Below, piece by piece: positions 1 to 8,268 of a stretch of 14,888 bases of DNA. A model generated the notes under the pieces. That model searched no databases and was not told where the DNA came from. It was given only the letters and a program-made list of their open reading frames with translations. A program made the translations under genes and the position numbers. The DNA lies in the NCBI GenBank assembly GCA_030267965.1, contig BRYA01000592.1, forward strand, positions 960 to 15,847, in the 5' to 3' direction. Each line of letters starts with the position of its first letter. The stretch's first letter is position 1. This DNA is from Triparma columacea (Eukaryota; Sar; Bolidophyceae; Parmales; Triparmaceae).

Positions 1-324
1 TTTTCGTTGTTGCTTCATTCTCACCCATTGGGTTGATCCTACTTTCGTGGGACTTGAAGTGAGGGAATTGCTATCTCTGGTATCTGCGAGACTAGACATC
101 GCTGCGGTAAGATTTTTAGGCAAGTTCTACTACTCGGACACTTGTATTTGTGGTATGTATCGTCTTCGTTGGAGTGTTTTGAGGCTTCAACCTTTGATAA
201 CTGAAAATGGAGAAAAGAATTGTGATGGCTGTATTTTAATGAAATGCATTCTGTCTCGTAACTCTTACAGACCAAATCTAGCCATCAGCACTTCGGCTGC
301 TATGCAACCCGGAGGCCTCTCTAA
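1..324 (+). CDS. Possible 3' end of an unidentified gene, two exons
   Basis: A frame is open from the left edge of the window and ends at a good donor (GCG then GTAAGA, intron starting at 107). A pyrimidine-rich acceptor CTCTTACAG ends at 270. Joining 1-106 to 271-324 in phase 0 gives a short carboxyl end that stops at TAA 322-324. The end reads roughly VRELLSLVSARLDIAA, then TKSSHQHFGCYATRRPL. I do not recognise the protein, and the 5' part lies outside the window. Codon use is not strongly biased, and an unspliced frame from 47 to 364 is also open, so the splice model rests only on the quality of the two sites. It could equally be untranslated sequence. Confidence 0.25.
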
Positions 325-368
325 TAACATCCTATCGACTCCCTCTTCTTGGAACAGCTTTTGATATT

Positions 369-384
369 CCCCCCCCCCCCGCAG
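369..384. repeat. C12 homopolymer followed by GCAG
   Basis: Twelve C residues (369-380) are followed by GCAG. On the plus strand this looks like the poly-C acceptors seen in other introns of this window. On the minus strand it is where the coding-looking fragment beyond it loses its reading frame in a G run. It may be a real 3' splice site of the left-hand gene or simply an assembly breakpoint. Confidence 0.4.
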
Positions 385-699
385 TCAACTTGACCAGGAG
401 CGCGAGCCCTACGCTCCCGACGACCCCGCCCTTCAAGATCGCCCCCACTAGGGCCGCCTTCCCTTCGTCGCCCTTGAAATCGAAATCCTCAGTCAGGAGT
501 AGGAGGCTCGCGNNNTGCCCACCAGTTCCTTGCCAGCCTCCTTCTCCACGAAAGGGACAAGCATAGTCAGAACCTTGACAGCGTCTCCTCTCTCCAGCAT
601 GCCGGAGAGCTTCCCCATGAGCTCCCCCCCCCTGGAGCCCTCAAGCATCCTCTTTTTCCCCTCCTTGTCCCTGCCGGCTATCGTGAGCAGTCCTATTGT
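385..699 (-). pseudogene. Partial minus-strand coding fragment broken by an N gap
   Basis: On the minus strand, 699-516 is open and reads as a helical, charged segment (for example RDKEGKKRMLEG, then VKVLTMLVPFVEKEAGKEL). Three N bases at 513-515 follow. Beyond them a different frame is needed to stay open to about 384, reading ASLLLLTEDFDFKGDEGKAA and then an alternating Gly/Val/Leu stretch. GC-rich third codon positions match the Pol I gene next to it. The fragment has no start, and an in-frame TGA at 705-703 lies just upstream. It begins at the very stop codon of the Pol I gene, leaving no room for its own 5' part. The helical look suggests a HEAT- or armadillo-like protein, but I cannot identify it. 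The frame change across the Ns implies the gap length is wrong. It may be a misjoined piece of another gene. Confidence 0.4.
513..515. other. Assembly gap (NNN)
   Basis: Three undetermined bases lie inside the minus-strand fragment. The reading frame differs by one position on the two sides, so the true gap is probably not three bases. Confidence 0.95.
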
Positions 700-3600
700 T
701 CTTCAGGGATGTGGTAGATCAAGTCCATAGCCCCCGTCCCCTGTTTCACTGGGTTTCCCAGCACAATGTTGGCCGAGGGTGACTTCAGCGTCTCTTTCTC
801 CCCCATCTGCGCCGCCGCAGTCATGAAAGTCGCTGTCGTCTCGAAGCTCATCTTCAAGAAGGCGCTGCTTCCGTCCATCATCCCCCTCCTGTTCATGGGC
901 TTGTAGTCCCCGTCGTGCGTCATGTAGTCGGCGATGAGCATCAGGTGCCTGGCGTCGACGTCGATCCCGTAGACCCCGAACACGCCCCTGATCTCGTTGA
1001 CGATGGACTGCCGGGCCGCCTCCACCCCGTAAGCGCACCTGATGCCCCAAATGTCGTTACTCGTGATCTTCTTGTGGTCCACGATGTCGTCGCCCAGATG
1101 CCAGAGCTGCTCGAAGTTGACACCCTCGGTCTGCAGGCACTTCCCGCGCCCCTCCTGCTCCACCACCATGCCCGTCTCGAGGTCAGGCTTGCTCTTAATG
1201 ATGACAGACTCCGTCGCCTTCATTGCCAGATCCGTCATTAGAAGCGGCCTTGTCGACACATCAACCTCGATGGCATCAAGAAGCAGAGTTCCGTCTCTCC
1301 TGTTGATGGTTACTCCCGCGAAGAGGGCCTCCTCCCCTTCGAACCCCTGCTCCTCCTCCTTGCTGGAGTCCACCCAATCCTCCTCCTCATCGTCTTCCTT
1401 TCCGCCCTCATCGTAGGTTGCCATCTCCGCTCTGTGACCGTAGCGCGCCCCCATGACGCCGTCTTCGTCTCCGACCTCCTCGTCATCGTATTCCTCCTCA
1501 TCCTTCTGCCTCTTCTTGTCCCTCTTCTTCTTGGCATCGGCCGCCATCTTGCGCTCCTCCGCGTTGAGGTCGTCGTTCTCCTCGTCCTCATCTCCCTTCT
1601 TCGGAGGAGATCCCTTCTTGTGAGCCTTGTTGCCCCCGACTGGAATGTCAATACCTGTCTCCCCAGTCTCCCCGTCGTGCATCCTAGCACGGCTGAGCTC
1701 TGCCTTCATGAGGGCTCCCACCCTCGAGAGGAGCGCGTTGCCTACGCTCTCGGCAATGCGGTCGTAGGAGAGTCCGAAAGCTTCCTTGATCCTCTCCTCC
1801 GGCTGCAGGTGTAGGACGATCTCGTAGCTTCTCTTCCACTCCCCCATGCCCTGCTTTATCGACTCGTTCACCGTCACCCCGCCGTCGTGGTGGAGGAGCT
1901 CCTGGAGCCTGAGGCGGGTGAAGCTCCTGGCCTCCCTGTTCATCCGCTGCTCCGACAGGTTCGGAGCAAAGGGTATGGACATGAGGGGCGTCTTGAGTGC
2001 CCTCGAAGCAGTCATGATGATCTCGCGAACGCGCGGGATACCGAGGGTCACGTTGGCGCCTCCATGCCCGGCCAAGTGGAAAGTGTTGAGCGTCATTTGC
2101 GTGGAAGGTTCCCCCACCGACTGGGCCGCGATAGATCCCACCGCCTCCCCCGGTGCGACCAGAGCGTCCGCGTACTTCCTCGCGACGAGCGCACCCATCT
2201 GTTCCTCGTCGACACCCGAAGACTTCATGGCAGCCCGGAGCTCGGGGTCGTCTTTCGAGAGAGCATCAGAGGTCATCTTAGCGACCCTCTCGCTTACACA
2301 AGACCCGCTAACACCCATGCGATGCTTTGGCCTGCCCGCGTCATTCAGGATGGGGTCGCGTACGAAGGTCTTGACGTAGCATTTCGGCACGCCTTTCGCC
2401 TTGCTCTTGTCGTCCTTGAAGGTGACGTCGAAGGTGCCGTCCTTGTGAACCTTCTTGACGGTGGCCTCGAAAAATCCATCGAGGACCTCACAGCCCTTCT
2501 CGTACGACGAGCCCTCCCTGAGCTTCTTGGCGTGGACCACCGAACCCTTCTCGATGCTCTTGGATGACGCTGCTGCCGCGGCTTCCTTCGCGTCTGCGAG
2601 AGCCTTGGCGATGGAGGGCTTAGGGACCTTGATGTAGCGGGACTCCAAGGCCTCGGCGTTGCGGGCCATGAACTGGAGGGTGGAGGACTTGCAGTCCAGG
2701 TGGGCCGCCTTGGTCGGGTCGATCCCGTCCTCCCCGTAGAGGAACTGGATGACGTTGCCCTCGGCGTCCCTTACCGTGTTGTCGTAGGCTACAGTTAGCT
2801 CCTCCAAGTGCTTGACGAGGCAGCGCTGGAGGTACCCGGACCTGCTAGTCTTGACGGCCGTGTCGACCAGCCCCTCCCTCCCCGACATGCAGTGGAAGTA
2901 GTACTCCTGGGGCCTGATCCCCGTCAGAAACCTGTCGGTGATGAAGCCGTCGGCGCGGGGATTGGGATCGTAGGGCTTGAAGGAGGGTAGGGTGCGCCCC
3001 GAGCTCATCCTCGGTACACGCCTTCCCTCAAGCGCCTGCTGTCCGAGCCCGCAGGACACCTGGGACTGGTTGACGATGGAGCCCTTGGCTCCAGTGGAGC
3101 ACATGAGGGAGAAGGTATTGTAAGGGAAGGGGACCGCCAGGCCGTCGGGGAGGCACCTCTTGATGACCTGCGACGCTAGGGGGTTGAGCTTCCCCTGCAT
3201 GTAAGAGTCCAGCGCGCTCGCGTTGCTCGCCCCCTGCGGGTTCGTCAGCAGCGTGTGTATCTTCTTCGCCGCGCTCGCGTGCTCGTGCGGCTTGAGCGGC
3301 GTGGTGGGGAGGTCCTTGTCCCTGATCTCGCTCTTGCCGCCCTCGCTGTCGGCCCAGGCGGCGGCGGCGCGCATGCCCTGGTTGTAGGCCTTCTGGACGA
3401 GGACGCGGCGGTCGGCGTCGGCGTCTGGCTTGAGGACGAGGTCCTCCATCCTGCAGGAGTGGCCCGAGTAATACTGGATGTAGGCAGTGAAGAGGCGGCC
3501 GAGGGAGTTTAGGAGGAGGCCGGCCTTGTGGGGACCGTAGGATTCATGGACGGCGTGAACGAGGGACATGTCGGTGGCTCCGAAGGCCGCCTTGTCAAGG

Positions 3601-6600
3601 ACGCCACGGAGGAGGTGGCCGTCGCGGATTATGACGAGGTGCTCCTTCATGGACTCCCCAAAGGCAGTGGCGGGAGTCTTGGTCTTGCGCTCCTGGGAGA
3701 TTCCAGGGAGCGGGCCGGAGAACTTCTTGGTGTCCTTGTAGGTGGAGTAGCGGAGGTTGTGCAGTAGGGTGCTAATGATCTGCTTTCCCGTCCAAAGCTT
3801 CCTAGGCTTGATGACGGCTGGGGGGAGGAAGAGGATGTTCTCATCATGGCTGAGTACCTCGAGTCCCGGTAGAGTCGCCATGGCCGAGTACACGAGTTGA
3901 TAGTACTGCGAATTGGGGGGGGGGGGGGGGTGAGTTTAGTTTTGTTGCATTGGTGTCATTGGGGCAAGATGAGATTCCTTGGGAGCCTTTTCACTCACCT
4001 CCTCCTTCCCAAAGAAGCTGTCCTTGCAGCACATTTTAACTCCCCCATCAACGTGGTCCTGAATAAGTCCCCTAAGTGGGCTACCATCCGTCGGTACAAT
4101 ATACTGCAGGTCGTTGCTAACGATGTTCTCGCTTTCGCTCCTAGCCAAAAGGTTCTGTGGGAAGTGGCAGTTCATCTCGTCGCCGTCGAAGTCGGCGTTG
4201 TAAGTGTTGCAGTTGGCGTAGTGCATACGGATGGTCTGCTGGGAGGGGGAGTGGAGGACGCGCACGTGGTGCGCCATTATGCCGGGCTTGTGGAGGGTAG
4301 GCTGGGGGGGGGGGTTTGGGGGAAGGGGGGGTGGGTGGGGTGGGGGTGGGGTGGGGGTTAAGAGAAGGGTAATCGTCGGGGGAACCTCGGGTGTTGTTTT
4401 GTTCCTCTTCTTAAAAATTCTCAGTACGAAGCCTATGGTATCCGCAATTCGACGCTTGTATCTCTACGAGCCTCAGTCAGCAGTCCCGGGCGGCCCCGAT
4501 GTTATAAAAAGGGTAGTCGTTATCGGCAAGTCCCGTTTGGGCGGTTTACGTGTGGTGCACGACATAATGATCCTCATTGAATTTCACATTCCCCCCCCCC
4601 CCTTTCCCACCCTTCCCCCACAAAAAGCGACCTCCCTCCTCTCTCACCTGTCTGTTAACGAGCATAGTATCCCCGTTTTCAAGTTGTCTCCCCACCTTCA
4701 TCTGCCCCCCAATCCCATTCCCTAATAGTCTCGCCGCTAGCGCCTCCCTTTTCTCCTCCGGCATTCTCTTAAGTTCATACCTCCTCCCATCCGCTTCCTC
4801 AACCCAATTCGCACCCGGGTATTGGTTGGAACCTCTGATTACTAACTCCCTCATCTTCTCAACGTTAAACGCCGTAACCGGGGTAGGGAAGTTGAGCGTC
4901 TTCGCGAATTTAACCGGGATCCCAATTTCGTTCGTCCCTATGTAAGGGTCGGGTGATATGACGGATCTGCATGCGTAGTTAACCCTTTTACCCATCATGT
5001 GTTTCCTGAATATACCTTCCTTCCTCTCAAGGAGCTGCCTTATCCCAGGCGGCGTGTTACCTTGAGCGGCCTGAGGGTCCTTAGAGGAGTCGATGTAGCA
5101 GTTAACGGCGAGCTGGAGCTCGATCCACTTCTGAAGTACCGCGTCTGTCTTACCCTGTTTCGCTTGGTATTTGTTAACCTCTTCGTCAAAGTTCTCATCC
5201 CCTGGGCTTGGAGGTTTAGCGGCCGTCCCGGCGATGCCGTCGCGGATCTCCTGGTTGAGGGTTATGATTTTGTTGATGTAACCGTTCTGGCTGTGCTCGA
5301 CTGTCATGTTACCCATGACCATGGGGGGGCGGAAACGGGAGGGGGGGACGACCACGACGCGCTGGAAGAATATCGTGTGACCACTCTTAAGAGTCGAGAG
5401 GTCGTGAGGGTTCGAGCAGTGGCTGAAGGGTTGGGCGGGGTGGGGTGGGGGTGGGGCGTGAGGGGTGGTGACTTTATAGATGATAGTGTCTCCTTTTCGT
5501 ATCCGATTCTCTCTCTCTCTCACCTCGATCCGAATAGCCTTGAGCTTAGAAATGGTTCAAGTTCCCACGTCCTCTTAGCTTGGCTCTGAACTTCCAGTGG
5601 CGTCATGAACCTGTCCTGTTTCTTCTCCTTCCCCCCCTCGTCCTCATCCTCGCTGCTGTCGTCCGTGTCGTCGAGCCTGGGCGTCGATGATCCACCCTTA
5701 CCCATGCTGCTCTCAATCTCAATGTTCCGGGAGTCGTTGGCCTTCCTCTGCTTGGAGTTCAGGTTGCCTAGGAAGAACTTGTTCCCCTCAACCTGCCTGA
5801 CGCGGGGGCTGTAAGCGCCGCAGTGGGAGCACTTGTCGGAGTAGGAACCGTTGCCGGACATAAAGGTTGAGAGGATTGAACGGAGGACAGAACGCTCGTG
5901 GGAGGTGGGTGTAACGGGAGGGAGGGAGAGGGTGGAGGTTATTACGGAGTTGAGGTAGTTGTAGATTGACGCGGTTGTGGCGGGGTTGGGACCGGTGGAT
6001 TTCTAGGTGGTTTGGGGGTTGGGGGGGTTGGGAGGGGGGGGGGGGGGGGAGGGGGGGGGGTGTTAAGGTTGGGTTCGCATAAGTTAGTTGTGTGTGTTGT
6101 CCTGTGTGTGCCTTTCAAAAAAGGGCAGTAGAAGCGATTCATATAAAAGAGCCAACGAAGGCCCGCGTCGTCACAAAATGTTCAGTAACTCTAGTCCGTG
6201 TCCGCCATGTGTAGCCGGGACTTATAACGCCACTGTGGGTCGCGCCCCAGCTACGACGGACGAGTAATCATAATCGCTTTTCTCCCTCCCCGACTCCCAT
6301 TTCCCGCTGTTAGGTTTTCGCAGTCTCACCTTGGTCACCTCATCCGTGTTCTCCCCGTCCCTAAGTCCCCTCATCAAGCTCGCGAGCTTATCGTCCATCT
6401 GCAGCGCCTCCTTAACCCTCCCCTTCTCCACGAGTCTAATCTTAGCCTCTGCAACCCTGCTCTTATACCCCCCCCCCCTGTACTTGTGGCAGTTCATGCA
6501 CTTAACCTTCAACAGCCTGTTAAGCTCCCCGAAAACCAAAGGGTTGTAAGCAGGTACGCACAGTTCAACATGCCCGATATGTCCCGGGCACGTCTCGTAT

Positions 6601-6979
6601 GTCATCCCGCATGTAACGCAGGAACCGTCGTCCTTAGATACGGGGCCCAGGCGAGGGTCGTAGCAGCCGGAGGGGAGAGCGTTGCCGAGGGTATCGTAGG
6701 CGTGGGGGGATAGGATCTCACAGCAGGAGAGGTTCCTGACCTCTGCAAGGGGTGGTTGAGGAGGTGGTGGGTGTTAGCGTGAGTGTTATTGTAAATGTAG
6801 GGAAGGAGGGTTGTTAGATGGTATATGAAGAGGGGGAGGTGGCGTTATAATAGGCGTATATGAAGGAGGAGGCTTTTTAATATCATTGGTGGTCTTCGAG
6901 GATTCTCACCTTGTGTCTGAAACATTCCAAATGTGAGTGTTTCTATTGTATTACGTATCGGAACATTAGATTCTTTCAT
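693..6979 (-). CDS. POLR1A: RNA polymerase I largest subunit (A190/RPA1), six exons
   Basis: This is the catalytic large subunit of nucleolar RNA polymerase I, which makes pre-rRNA. Exons on the minus strand are 6979-6910, 6742-6330, 6002-5524, 5422-4648, 4301-3999 and 3905-693. The phases agree and give 5253 nt, or 1750 aa; human and yeast proteins are about 1720 and 1664. The start [10 protein letters not shown] is preceded in frame by TGA, and the next residues TFGMF match the family N-terminus. Visible elements are the zinc clamp (C65, C68, C75, H78, C105, C108, and CSHC at 219-222), [19 protein letters not shown], the magnesium-binding [10 protein letters not shown] (D616, D618, D620), [12 protein letters not shown], the bridge-helix region near 1011-1041, the trigger-loop region near 1265-1296 ([20 protein letters not shown]), and the carboxyl end GTGAMDL. 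The family assignment to Pol I, not II or III, rests on these last motifs and the lack of a heptad tail. Odd points are a Tudor-like insertion and a long acidic insertion. The exon calls are inferred from splice consensus and family alignment. Confidence 0.96.
1320..1646 (-). other. Acidic/basic low-complexity insertion in Pol I subunit
   Basis: Residues about 1434-1542 alternate Lys-rich and Asp/Glu-rich blocks (for example [13 protein letters not shown] and [12 protein letters not shown]). Pol I large subunits are known to carry a charged, poorly conserved insertion at this point before the carboxyl-terminal jaw/clamp segments, so the position is expected. The length, about 110 residues, is on the long side. 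It is presumably disordered, and the sequence shows no frameshift. Confidence 0.7.
2364..2549 (-). other. Tudor-like beta-barrel motif inserted in Pol I subunit
   Basis: Residues about 1132-1194 read [19 protein letters not shown], then [19 protein letters not shown], then KGVPKCYVK. This fits the pattern GxxVxAK...(Y/F)xAxVxKVxxDGTxDVxFxD...GVxxxxVK of small Tudor/agenet-like domains that are common in heterokont proteins. It replaces sequence that in the human protein lies between the bridge helix and the trigger loop. Flanking Pol I sequence resumes on both sides ([14 protein letters not shown] before, [12 protein letters not shown] after). The domain assignment is by pattern only. The aromatic-cage residues for methyl-lysine binding cannot be judged. 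Confidence 0.55.
3906..3998 (-). other. Pol I intron 5 with C16 tract
   Basis: The donor is GAG|GTGAGTG at 3998 and the acceptor is TTCGCAG ending at 3906. The intron is 93 nt. In the transcript a CTAAACTCA branch-like site is followed directly by sixteen C residues (G16 at 3915-3930). The spliced product reads SFFGKEEYYQLVYS, which matches the length and motif of the human protein. Confidence 0.85.
4302..4647 (-). other. Pol I intron 4, with G-rich and C-rich ends
   Basis: The donor is CAG|GTGAGAG at 4647 and the acceptor is CCCCAG ending at 4302. The intron is 346 nt, the longest in this gene. Splicing joins LVNRQ to PTLHKPGIM, the invariant NRQPTLH motif. The transcript has a G-rich end next to the donor (G12, the complement of 4591-4602), a balanced middle of about 170 nt, and a C-rich 3' end (complement of 4303-4358). 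The middle carries the candidate box C/D RNA described separately. Confidence 0.85.
4415..4584 (-). ncRNA. Candidate box C/D snoRNA inside Pol I intron 4
   Basis: On the minus strand AAATTC (4584-4579) is followed one base later by ATGAGGA (4577-4571), one mismatch from the box C consensus RUGAUGA. At the other end a perfect box D, CTGA (4424-4421), is directly followed by GAATTT (4420-4415), the exact complement of the first hexamer. The terminal-stem and box spacing is that of a C/D RNA, and an intron is the usual site. Against this, the spacing between boxes is long, about 145 nt, box C is imperfect, and I could not recognise an rRNA target. A chance pairing is quite possible. Confidence 0.22.
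5423..5523 (-). other. Pol I intron 3
   Basis: The donor is CGAG|GTGAGAGAG at 5523 and the acceptor is CCCTTCAG ending at 5423. The intron is 101 nt, with a purine-rich 5' end and a C-rich 3' end. It splits a serine codon (AG/C). The join gives [14 protein letters not shown], leading into [16 protein letters not shown], which corresponds to the human VVPPSRYRP region. Confidence 0.85.
6003..6329 (-). other. Pol I intron 2, with 26-base broken poly-G/C tract
   Basis: I chose the donor AAG|GTGAGAC at 6329 because it is the only GTGAG site here and keeps phase 0 with the acceptor CACCTAG ending at 6003. The open frame continues past it to 6222 but does not resemble the family. The 5' end has GGGAGTCGGGGAGGGAG. 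The 3' end is almost all C in the transcript (G16 at 6034-6049 and G10 at 6051-6060). Branch-like CTAAC and TTAAC sites lie just upstream of the C tract. Confidence 0.75.
6743..6909 (-). other. Pol I intron 1
   Basis: The donor is CAAG|GTGAGAATC at 6909 and the acceptor is CCCCTTGCAG ending at 6743. The intron is 167 nt, pyrimidine-rich, with several CTAAC sites. Splicing in phase 1 joins TFGMFQTQ to EVRNLS, matching the family (human FGMYSAEELKKLS). This defines the short 70-nt first coding exon. Confidence 0.85.
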
Positions 6980-7150
6980 ATCTATAATACGTGTATATCA
7001 AAAGATATACGTTGATGTCGTCTAGAATGAAATATTGGATTAGAAAATATACCAAGAAAGATTGGTTGAAAGGTTGGTGGAAAGAGGCAGGGGGAGTGAA
7101 AATGGAGGAGAGCAGGAGAGCTCTTGGGACAACCCTCTTCACAAACAAAT
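6980..7150. promoter_or_regulatory. Shared divergent promoter of Pol I subunit and NECAP
   Basis: Only 171 bp separate the start codon of the Pol I subunit (minus) from the start codon of NECAP (plus), so both promoters and both 5' leaders must fit here. The half next to the Pol I gene is AT-rich, with TATA-like runs (GTATATC and GATATAC near 6993-7010). The half next to NECAP is purine-rich. No core element could be assigned with certainty. Confidence 0.5.
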
Positions 7151-8148
7151 ATGTCAGCATTTGAAGGTCCCTCAACACACACACTATCTCTTCTCTCAAT
7201 ATCAGAAGTGTTTGTATACTCAGTAAGTTGTTAGTGTTGTAATACCTTCTTTTGACAAATAAAACATACCCATCTCACCATTCTCGAGGACAAGACTTTG
7301 CTTTATTCCCATTTCTCCTCCTCTCATTCATACTATGCTGCACAAACCTTTGATTCACGCACACACACACACAAATTAACCCTAACCCAAATCACCCCCC
7401 TTCCCTACCCCAAACCCCCCCCTCACACAAACCCCACCAAAAGATCCCTAAACTTCAAACCTCCTCAGGGCACAGAGCAGAATCCTGGGGCCTCGAGTCC
7501 CCCGCATTAACCGGTCACATGAAGGTCCTTGAAGTCGGTCCCAAACTAATCGTCCAGTTGTTCTCCACCAAGCCTAAGGAAGGTGTATCTGGTGCGACGG
7601 ATGATGTGTTATTCGCAGAAGCGCCGATAGACTTAAAATCCAACCCCGCTAGTATCATGGAGAGTTTCTCCGTACCCGTAATCGACAGTTCTAGGTACTT
7701 CGCTATTAGATGCGAGGACCCCAAGACTGGGAGACACGTATGGTTAGGCGTGGGGTTTAGGGATAGGAGTGACGCCACGGATTATAAGAGCGTACTGCAG
7801 GATTATAAAAGAGGCGTGGAAAGAGAAAGGGAAGCCGAGGCTAGGAAGACTGCCGGGATTGGGGAGGGGGAGGGGGTGGGGGACCTGCTGGGGGATATGA
7901 GCTTGAAGGAGGGGGAGAAGATTTGTATTAAGATCGGCGGGGTTGAGGGAGGGAGGAGGAAGAAGAAGAACGCAGAGGGGGGGGAGGGGGGGGGGATTAA
8001 CAAAACGGGGGGGTTTGGGTTACTTAGACCACCGCCTAAGGCGGGGGAGATTGTAGGGGCGAAGGTGGGGGAGGGGGAGAAGGAGAAGGGAGAGGGGGAG
8101 GGGGGAGAGGAAGACGATGAAGACTGGGGGGACTTTGAAGGGTTTTAA
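7151..8148 (+). CDS. NECAP: NECAP-type adaptin-ear-binding coat protein (PHear domain), two exons
   Basis: NECAP proteins bind the ear/appendage of clathrin adaptors (AP-2, AP-1) and help clathrin-coated vesicles assemble. The exons are 7151-7222 and 7444-8148, giving 258 aa. Exon 1 encodes MSAFEGPS...SEVFVYS. Exon 2 begins IPKLQTSSGHRAESWGLES, so the join restores the PHear pattern VxVYxIPPRxSxxGYRAxDW. Later family motifs are LTGHMKVLEVG, VLFAEAPID, DSSRYFAIRCED, WLGVGFRDRSDATDY, LQDYKR and LKEGEKICIKIG. Residues from about 165 onward are Gly/Lys/Glu-rich, with GGFGLLRPPP conserved. The protein ends DDEDWGDFEGF, a WxxF-type ear-binding tail on an acidic background. An open frame starting at 7519 lacks the N-terminal third of the domain. 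Long G runs inside the coding region could hide length errors, but the frame is continuous. Confidence 0.92.
7223..7443 (+). other. NECAP intron
   Basis: The donor is TCA|GTAAGTTG at 7223 and the acceptor is CCAAAAG ending at 7443. The intron is 221 nt. It contains a CA dinucleotide run near 7358-7372, a TTAACCCTAACCC branch-like stretch and several C runs. The acceptor has a weak pyrimidine context, but it is the one that restores the IP motif of the PHear domain. Phase 0. Confidence 0.75.
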
Positions 8149-8268
8149 CTAAAAGAGGAACATCACATTAGGATCCTGTTTCATCGAGAGAAAAAAAACG
8201 CAGAGCTAGCTTGAAACATGAATGCCCTCAACCCGCTGCCACCCCTCCCTGGCCCCTACTAAATGCGT
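8149..8268. other. Short convergent intergenic gap
   Basis: About 120 bp lie between the stop codons of the convergent NECAP and SRP19 genes, so both 3' untranslated regions and poly(A) sites must overlap or be very short. An A8 run occurs near 8191-8198. No clear poly(A) signal was recognised. Confidence 0.5.

Noticed and set aside
915..3767. Many open frames on the plus strand and other minus frames inside the Pol I gene
   Set aside because: They are antisense or shifted shadows of a long GC-rich coding exon and show no family features.
5942..6142. Minus frame with a proline run ([11 protein letters not shown]...)
   Set aside because: It lies in the C-rich 3' part of Pol I intron 2; the proline run is the poly-C tract.
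6222..6329. Extension of Pol I exon 2 to the TAA at 6222
   Set aside because: The part after DEVTK does not resemble Pol I, and a consensus GTGAG donor at 6329 keeps phase with the next exon.
7102..7162. Alternative NECAP start MEESRRALG
   Set aside because: It is in another frame, stops quickly, and does not lead into the PHear motif. The ATG at 7151 gives SEVFVYS joined to IPK.
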